Source: CAYOZL01 sp964408435
GTDB taxonomy: Bacteria > Bdellovibrionota_C > UBA2361 > SZUA-149 > CAYOZL01
DNA: 17,484 bases
Direction of reading: 5' to 3'
NCBI GenBank assembly: GCA_964408435.1
Contig: CAYOZL010000053.1
Span: forward strand, 1-17,484
Every line of letters begins with the position of its first letter. The stretch's first letter is position 1. This document shows, in pieces, positions 13,299 through 17,484 of the stretch. The notes under the pieces were generated by a model. That model ran no database searches and had not been told where the DNA came from. It saw only the letters and a list, made by a program, of their open reading frames with translations. A program made the position numbers and the translations under genes.

Positions 13299-13748
13299 AT
13301 GTCTAAAAATTTCGAAGAAGTATTTGAAATAGAATTAAAGTGTTGGTGCTACGGTCTAGAAAGAGTAGATGAAGTAGTAGATGCAAGCGTATTGCATAAA
13401 GTAATAAAAGAATTCTCCCCAGTTTTAAAAGAAGCGATACAGAACAAATATGAATTTAGTATCGTAGAAGTAGCTACTCGTTTTGTAACAGCTGCAAAAT
13501 GCAAACAGTTATTAAGAGAAATAGTTTATTATATTTCTTCTCATTTGCCTGCACCTTTTGAGCTTAAAGAAGAAGAAAAAGAAATATTAAATAAGATTAT
13601 CTCTACTGCAGAACTTAAGTATCAAGGCATTAACAAAAGATATTCTCAAAAATGGTCTGATGTGGGTAATCAGATAAGTAATCAATCTTTAGATGGTTTA
13701 TCTTTAGACACTTTGAATTTCCCACCTAAACCTTCAAGAGCCAGTTAA
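13299..13748 (+). CDS. Hypothetical 149-residue helical protein
   Basis: Not recognised. It starts 8 bp after the preceding small ORF and is surely co-transcribed with it; no Shine-Dalgarno is visible, suggesting translational coupling. The protein is soluble and predicted all-helical (EEVFEIELKCWCYGLERVDEV, VLHKVIKEFSPVLKEAIQN, VATRFVTAAKCKQLLREIVYY), with a CWC motif near residue 15 and a third Cys near 68. The three Cys do not form an evident metal site. The last 30 residues are Ser/Asn/Pro-rich and probably disordered. No enzyme motif is seen. The pair could be a small regulatory or structural module specific to this lineage. Real coding is likely from length and arrangement. Confidence 0.7.
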   Translation: MSKNFEEVFEIELKCWCYGLERVDEVVDASVLHKVIKEFSPVLKEAIQNKYEFSIVEVATRFVTAAKCKQLLREIVYYISSHLPAPFELKEEEKEILNKIISTAELKYQGINKRYSQKWSDVGNQISNQSLDGLSLDTLNFPPKPSRAS

Positions 13749-13899
13749 TAAGAGCCAACTAAGAAAAATCAAAAAAAGACACTTAAGTAAAATAGTCTAG
13801 AATTTAATTAAAACATTACATTCGTGTAGGTATTTGTTGTATCTTAGATTTTAAATAAATTTACTTGATAAGAAAGAATATAGTATGTAACTTATCCCT

Positions 13900-13925
13900 G
13901 CTCAAATTGAGCTTGTAGCTATAAT
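13900..13925 (+). promoter_or_regulatory. Possible promoter and palindrome upstream of the dksA-like gene
   Basis: TATAAT at 13920-13925 is a perfect -10 match, about 31 bp before the ATG at 13957, but no acceptable -35 is seen. Immediately upstream, GCTCAAATTGAGC (13900-13912) is a perfect 6-bp-arm palindrome where the -35/spacer would lie, a possible operator. Either could be chance in AT-rich DNA. Confidence 0.3.
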
Positions 13926-13956
13926 AGAGCTAGGTAGTAATTAGATAAAAAAGAGT

Positions 13957-14364
13957 ATGAGAAAAAGAGATAAAGATAAGTTAAAAAAAATGCTCGTAGA
14001 AGAAAGAGCAAAGATAGTTGATAATTTAAAACGACTAGCTTCTGAATCGTCAATAGAAATCTCAGATATTAAAGGGGATGACCTCGATATAGCGTCTGTC
14101 GAAATTTCTCAGGCTGCCTTAAGTAAACTAGGTAGTAGAGAAAGAAAGCTTTTAAAGAAAATAGATTATACCTTAGAGAAGTTCGAAGAAGGAACATATG
14201 GTATTTGTGAATTAACTGGCGAGGAGATTCCTCTAGCTAGATTAATGGCAAGGCCTGTAGCGCAATATACTATTGAAGCTAAAACTGAACTTGAAGAGAA
14301 AGAAAAAAGGTATAGAGACCCAGATGAAAAAGACGAAGAGGATGATTGGGATTCTGGAGACTAG
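13957..14364 (+). CDS. dksA: DksA/TraR family transcription factor lacking zinc-finger cysteines
   Basis: Member of the DksA/TraR family, which binds in the RNA polymerase secondary channel and, with ppGpp, adjusts initiation at stable-RNA and amino-acid promoters. Of 135 residues, about 5-80 form the coiled coil. The tip carries DDLDIA (Asp41, Asp44, Ala46), preserving the DxxDxA motif essential for activity in E. coli DksA. RERKLLKKIDYTLEKFEEGTYGICE leads into the finger domain. In place of the C4 zinc site only Cys84 remains: CxxC is CELT (Thr87), and the second pair is Thr105/Ala108 in QYTIEAK. So this is a zinc-independent form, as known for some DksA paralogues. The tail (DPDEKDEEDDWDSGD) is strongly acidic. 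No good ribosome site is seen. It stands alone, with inverted repeats at its end. The family call is firm; orthology with DksA proper is moderate. Confidence 0.9.
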   Translation: MRKRDKDKLKKMLVEERAKIVDNLKRLASESSIEISDIKGDDLDIASVEISQAALSKLGSRERKLLKKIDYTLEKFEEGTYGICELTGEEIPLARLMARPVAQYTIEAKTELEEKEKRYRDPDEKDEEDDWDSGD

Positions 14365-14410
14365 ACATTAGCCTAGTCTTTAAAACTGACTTTTTAAAAG
14401 AACAGTCTTT
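14358..14410. terminator. Possible bidirectional terminator between convergent genes
   Basis: Two small hairpins lie between the convergent dksA-like and helical-repeat genes: AGACTAG/CTAGTCT (14358-14364 and 14373-14379) and AAAACTG/CAGTCTT (14382-14388 and 14403-14409, one mismatch on this strand that becomes a G-U pair on the other). Short T-runs follow on both strands. They overlap the ends of both genes. This is plausible as a shared terminator but weaker than those at 9611 and 11467. Confidence 0.35.
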
Positions 14411-14904
14411 TATTCCATAGCTTCTTTAGCTAATCTTTTTACTTCGCTATCTTTACTTTCTAAAAGCATACGGCCAAACATATTAAATCTTTTTTCTGCT
14501 TGGGCTCTTTTTAATACTGAAGTTGCAAGTCTTGCTCTTGATTTAGAGCTAGGAATTGAATCTAAGTGGGCTCCTACAGTTCTTGCTAATCCAAAATATT
14601 TAGTATCGTTAACATCACTTTCTAAAGCAGCCATAACATCTTCATTATCTGCATACTTTAATAAAAGTCTTTCTGAGCGAATGCCAACAAAAGGAGGGTT
14701 CTCAGCTCTTCTGTATTTTAAAAGAATTTCAATTAGCGCATCTTTGCTACCAGCTAGTTTCTCTAGGTCATCTAGAGTTACTGGGTTTAATGTATCTCTT
14801 GCAGAAAGGGTTCTTAATACTTCTGTTTCACCTGCAAATGCAGTTGCAACAAAGAAAGTAGATGAATAGATTAAAATGCTAATTGCTAATAACTTTTTGT
14901 TCAT
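14410..14904 (-). CDS. Secreted helical (HEAT-like) repeat protein
   Basis: The 164-residue protein begins with a clear Sec signal peptide (about 1-24, KKLLAISILIYSSTFFVATAFA, cleavage likely at AFA/GE), so the mature protein is periplasmic or exported. The remainder is all-helical with paired-helix character, e.g. TLDDLEKLAGSKDALIEIL, then SERLLLKYADNEDVMAALE, then SRARLATSVLKRAQAEKR and RMLLESKDSEVKRLAKEA. The recurring LL..KDSEV/DNEDV pattern resembles HEAT/ARM-type repeats, which usually act as protein-binding scaffolds. There are no catalytic motifs. It has a good ribosome site (AGGA 7 nt before the ATG, seen as TCCT at 14911-14914). The gene is divergent from rpoC, sharing a 255-bp upstream region. 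Its function is unknown. Confidence 0.75.
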   Translation of the reverse strand: MNKKLLAISILIYSSTFFVATAFAGETEVLRTLSARDTLNPVTLDDLEKLAGSKDALIEILLKYRRAENPPFVGIRSERLLLKYADNEDVMAALESDVNDTKYFGLARTVGAHLDSIPSSKSRARLATSVLKRAQAEKRFNMFGRMLLESKDSEVKRLAKEAME

Positions 14905-15044
14905 TGATGTTCCTATTTAAGAATATTTTAGTCTTTTTATTTCGACGAATAGATTAAAGCAAGAAATTTTTATTTAGTAAAAAAAATATACTAAGATAAA
15001 TATTTAGTAATTACAATAATTTATATTCCTCAAAGCCTGTTATT

Positions 15045-15077
15045 TTGAGTTTAGCTATTATACGGCTAAAAGCTCAA
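15045..15077 (+). repeat. Bulged hairpin upstream of the rpoC promoter region
   Basis: TTGAG-TTTAGC (15045-15055) pairs with GCTAAA-(AG)-CTCAA (15065-15077), giving 11 bp with a 2-nt bulge and a 9-nt loop. It lies just upstream of the possible rpoC -35 box. It could be an operator, a leader-RNA structure from an upstream start, or a leftward element for the divergent gene. Confidence 0.35.
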
Positions 15078-15088
15078 CAATTTAGGCG

Positions 15089-15116
15089 TTGACTATTACT
15101 TAACATAGTGTAAATA
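15089..15116 (+). promoter_or_regulatory. Possible rpoC promoter
   Basis: TTGACT at 15089-15094 matches five of six -35 consensus bases. A weak -10 (TAAATA, 15111-15116) follows after 16 bp, with TG just before it. A start near 15123 would give a leader of about 37 nt. rpoC needs a local promoter because the gene before it points the other way. Confidence 0.4.
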
Positions 15117-15159
15117 CAGCATCTTTAAATCTCTAATATAAAGTAAATATAAAGTACTA

Positions 15160-17484
15160 ATGGAAGATATTTTTTCACTTTTCGAGAAGCCAAAAAACCC
15201 GTCAGATATAACGTCAATGAGAATCTCAATTGCTAGCGCAGATAAGATTCGTTCAAGATCTCATGGGCATGTAACAAAACCAGAAACAATAAATTACAGA
15301 ACATTTAAGCCAGAAAGAAATGGTCTTTTTTGTGGTGCAATTTTTGGACCTGTAAAAGATTACGAATGTATTTGCGGTAAATACAAAAGAATGAGGCACA
15401 GAGGAATTGTCTGTGAAAAGTGTGGAACAGAAGTTACTCTTTCAAAAGTTAGAAGAGAAAGAATGGCTCACATTGAGCTAGCTGCACCAGTTGCACATAT
15501 TTGGTTTTTAAGAAGTCTACCAAGTAGAATTGGAAACTTATTAGACATTACTCTTAGAGACTTAGAAAAAGTTTTATACTTCGAGTCGTATATTGTTCTT
15601 GAGCCAGGAACTACTGAGTTAGAAAAAGCTCAAGTATTAACTGAGAAAGAATACAGAGAAGCCAGAGAAACTTACGGAAAGAGCTTTGAAGCCGGAATTG
15701 GTGCTGAAGCGATTAAAGTTTTCTTACAAGAAATTAATTTAGAAGAAACTGCTAAGCAATTAAGAATTGATATTAATGAAACTGGTAGCGAAGCTAAAAG
15801 AAAGAAATATATTAAAAGACTAAAAGTTGTTTATTCATTTCTAGGAAGTGATAACAAGCCTGAGTGGATGATTATGGAAGCAGTTCCTGTATTACCACCT
15901 GATTTAAGACCTTTAGTTCCACTAGATGGTGGAAGATTCGCAACAAGTGATTTAAATGACTTGTATAGAAGAGTAATTAATAGAAACAACAGATTAAAAA
16001 AGTTAATCGAGCTTAACGCTCCTGATATTATCATTAGAAACGAAAAGAGAATGCTACAAGAATCTGTAGATGCTCTTTTTGATAATGGTAGAAGAGGAAG
16101 AGTAATTACTGGAGCAAATAAAAGACCACTTAAATCTTTAAGTGACATGCTTAAAGGTAAAACTGGAAGATTCCGTCAGAACTTACTTGGAAAGCGTGTT
16201 GATTATTCTGGTCGTTCAGTAATTGTTGTTGGACCTGAGCTTAGACTGCACCAATGTGGTCTACCTAAGAAAATGGCATTAGAATTATTTAAGCCATTTA
16301 TCTACAACAAACTAGAAGAGAAAGGTTTCGTTACAACCATTAAAAGTGCAAAGAAAATGGTTGAAGAGAAAAAGCCTATAGTTTGGGACATTCTTGATGA
16401 AGTAATTAAAGAGCATCCAGTAATGCTTAACAGAGCACCAACTCTTCACAGATTAGGTATTCAAGCTTTTGAACCTGTTCTTATTGAAGGTAAAGCTATT
16501 CAATTACACCCATTAGTTTGTACTGCTTTTAACGCGGATTTTGATGGTGACCAGATGGCTGTTCACGTTCCATTATCTGTAGAAGCTCAAGTGGAAGCTA
16601 GAGTGTTAATGATGTCTACTAATAATATTCTTAGCCCTGCTAGTGGAAAGCCTATTATTACTGCATCACAAGATATAGTTCTTGGACTTTACTACATGTC
16701 TAGAGAAAGGCCTTTTGCAAAAGGTGAAGGAAAAGCTTTTTCTGGAACTAGAGAAGTAGGTCTAGCTTATGATTCAGGTGAAATTGATCTTCAAGCTAAA
16801 ATTAGAGCAAGAGTAGGTGGTAAAATATATGACACTACTGTTGGAAGAGTTCTTCTTTATGATGTAGCTCCTAAAGAGTTAAGTTACTCAGAATTTAACA
16901 AAGTAATGACTAAAAAGGCTTTAGCTGGATTAATTGACACTTGTTATAGAGTGGCAGGAAACAAGGCCACTGTTTTACTTGCAGATAGAATGAAAGACCT
17001 TGGTTATAAGTTTGCAACTAAAGCTGGAATATCTATCGGAATGAAGGATATGACAATTCCAGAGTCTAAAAAGACTTTACTTGCAGAAGCTGAGCAAAGA
17101 ATTGCAGACGTTGAACAACAATACCAAGATGGTTTAATTACTTCTGGGGAACGTTACAACAAAGCGATTGATGTTTGGGCTGACATGGGGGACAGAGTTG
17201 CATCAGATATGATGTCAACAATTGCAACTGAGCAGTTTAGTGATGGCTCAGAAAAACTTACTGGACCTAGTTTTAACTCAATTTACATGATGGCTGATTC
17301 AGGAGCGAGGGGATCTTCTCAACAGATTCGTCAGCTTGCTGGAATGAGGGGCCTGATGGCAAAACCAGATGGTTCAATTATTGAAACTCCTATTAAAGCG
17401 AACTTTAGAGAAGGACTTTCAGTGGGTGAGTATTTTATTTCTACTCACGGAGCTCGTAAAGGTCTAGCTGATACTGCACTTAAA
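15160..17484 (+). CDS. rpoC: DNA-directed RNA polymerase subunit beta' (partial, 3' end beyond window)
   Basis: The largest RNA polymerase subunit, present for its first 775 codons with no stop; the window edge cuts it near the bridge helix/trigger loop (GLSVGEYFISTHGARKGLAD). The start MEDIFSLFEKPKNPSD is typical of proteobacterial RpoC. The N-terminal zinc ribbon is intact (Cys70, Cys72, Cys85, Cys88 in CICGKYKRMRHRGIVCEKCG). Lid/switch regions follow: GRRGRVITGANKRPLKSLSD and GKRVDYSGRSVIVVGPEL. The catalytic Mg motif NADFDGDQM has Asp460, Asp462 and Asp464. GARGSSQQIRQLAGMRGLM is the funnel/F-loop region. Sequence character is deltaproteobacteria-like. It lacks an obvious Shine-Dalgarno (AAAGTACTAATGG). 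Contrary to the usual rplJL-rpoB-rpoC order, the upstream neighbour is a divergent gene for a secreted protein, so rpoB is not adjacent on the left. Confidence 0.98.
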   Translation, partial: MEDIFSLFEKPKNPSDITSMRISIASADKIRSRSHGHVTKPETINYRTFKPERNGLFCGAIFGPVKDYECICGKYKRMRHRGIVCEKCGTEVTLSKVRRERMAHIELAAPVAHIWFLRSLPSRIGNLLDITLRDLEKVLYFESYIVLEPGTTELEKAQVLTEKEYREARETYGKSFEAGIGAEAIKVFLQEINLEETAKQLRIDINETGSEAKRKKYIKRLKVVYSFLGSDNKPEWMIMEAVPVLPPDLRPLVPLDGGRFATSDLNDLYRRVINRNNRLKKLIELNAPDIIIRNEKRMLQESVDALFDNGRRGRVITGANKRPLKSLSDMLKGKTGRFRQNLLGKRVDYSGRSVIVVGPELRLHQCGLPKKMALELFKPFIYNKLEEKGFVTTIKSAKKMVEEKKPIVWDILDEVIKEHPVMLNRAPTLHRLGIQAFEPVLIEGKAIQLHPLVCTAFNADFDGDQMAVHVPLSVEAQVEARVLMMSTNNILSPASGKPIITASQDIVLGLYYMSRERPFAKGEGKAFSGTREVGLAYDSGEIDLQAKIRARVGGKIYDTTVGRVLLYDVAPKELSYSEFNKVMTKKALAGLIDTCYRVAGNKATVLLADRMKDLGYKFATKAGISIGMKDMTIPESKKTLLAEAEQRIADVEQQYQDGLITSGERYNKAIDVWADMGDRVASDMMSTIATEQFSDGSEKLTGPSFNSIYMMADSGARGSSQQIRQLAGMRGLMAKPDGSIIETPIKANFREGLSVGEYFISTHGARKGLADTALK

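Noticed and set aside
13108..13748. Toxin-antitoxin pair
   Set aside because: Size order is suggestive, but neither protein shows a known toxin fold, DNA-binding motif or overlap typical of such systems.
15831..16148. Open frame antisense to rpoC
   Set aside because: It lies wholly opposite conserved rpoC sequence and has low-complexity Leu/Ser composition; it is a shadow of the real gene.
1..17484. CRISPR array, integrase, transposase, phage or defence island
   Set aside because: No regularly spaced repeats, no recombinase or nuclease motifs, and no compositional break were seen; gene content is core-like.

Overview
This window looks like a chromosomal segment of a low-GC (about one third G+C by eye), Gram-negative, deltaproteobacteria-like organism. 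The lineage is inferred from three things: an RpoC N-terminal region of deltaproteobacterial type, a fused membrane/heterodisulfide-reductase-like Fe-S oxidoreductase, and envelope proteins that need an outer membrane and a thin peptidoglycan layer (lipoprotein with a SPOR domain, OmpA-type domain, PBP4-type carboxypeptidase). SAR324-like, Bdellovibrio-like or other 'delta' lineages are all possible, and the sequence alone does not decide. I saw no insertion sequence, integrase, phage gene, CRISPR array, tRNA or rRNA.

Layout. 76-2378: a translationally coupled tviB-tviC (wbpP) pair that converts UDP-GlcNAc to UDP-GalNAcA for a surface glycan. 2370-3278 (-): membrane-anchored lytic-transglycosylase-like protein, convergent with tviC and overlapping its end. 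3414-4604: lipoprotein with an M48-like but zinc-site-degenerate domain and a C-terminal SPOR domain. 4650-5885: divergent Glu/Leu/Phe/Val dehydrogenase. 5904-8483 (-): an EMO-like (ETF:menaquinone oxidoreductase-like) membrane Fe-S protein followed 6 nt later by glpM. 8678-9586: lysine-rich protein with a PHP-like fold that lacks the usual metal ligands. 9892-11445: DUF937-TM-repeat-OmpA protein. 11541-12764: dacB. 12765-13107: gene-free, with strong inverted repeats. 13108-13748: two unrecognised small genes in tandem. 13957-14364: a DksA/TraR-family regulator without its zinc cysteines. 14410-14904 (-): secreted helical-repeat protein. 15160-end: rpoC, cut by the window edge at codon 775.

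Functional theme. Cell-envelope work dominates: glycan precursor synthesis, peptidoglycan cleavage (transglycosylase, DacB) and peptidoglycan binding (SPOR, OmpA). It is interleaved with energy/nitrogen metabolism (EMO-like protein, amino-acid dehydrogenase) and transcription (DksA-like, RpoC). Genes are mostly monocistronic or in pairs, so the window reads as shuffled core chromosome rather than an island.

The most notable points are: rpoC is not preceded by rpoB but by a divergent gene and its own 255-bp leader region; two apparent pseudoenzymes (M48-like and PHP-like) are each fused to a targeting or basic module; and the gene-free stretch before an unknown gene pair carries repeated AGAGCAA/TTGCTCT elements able to form mutually exclusive hairpins. 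I did not find an unmistakable new multi-gene system. The pseudoenzymes, the unknown pair with its structured leader and the detached rpoC are the best leads.
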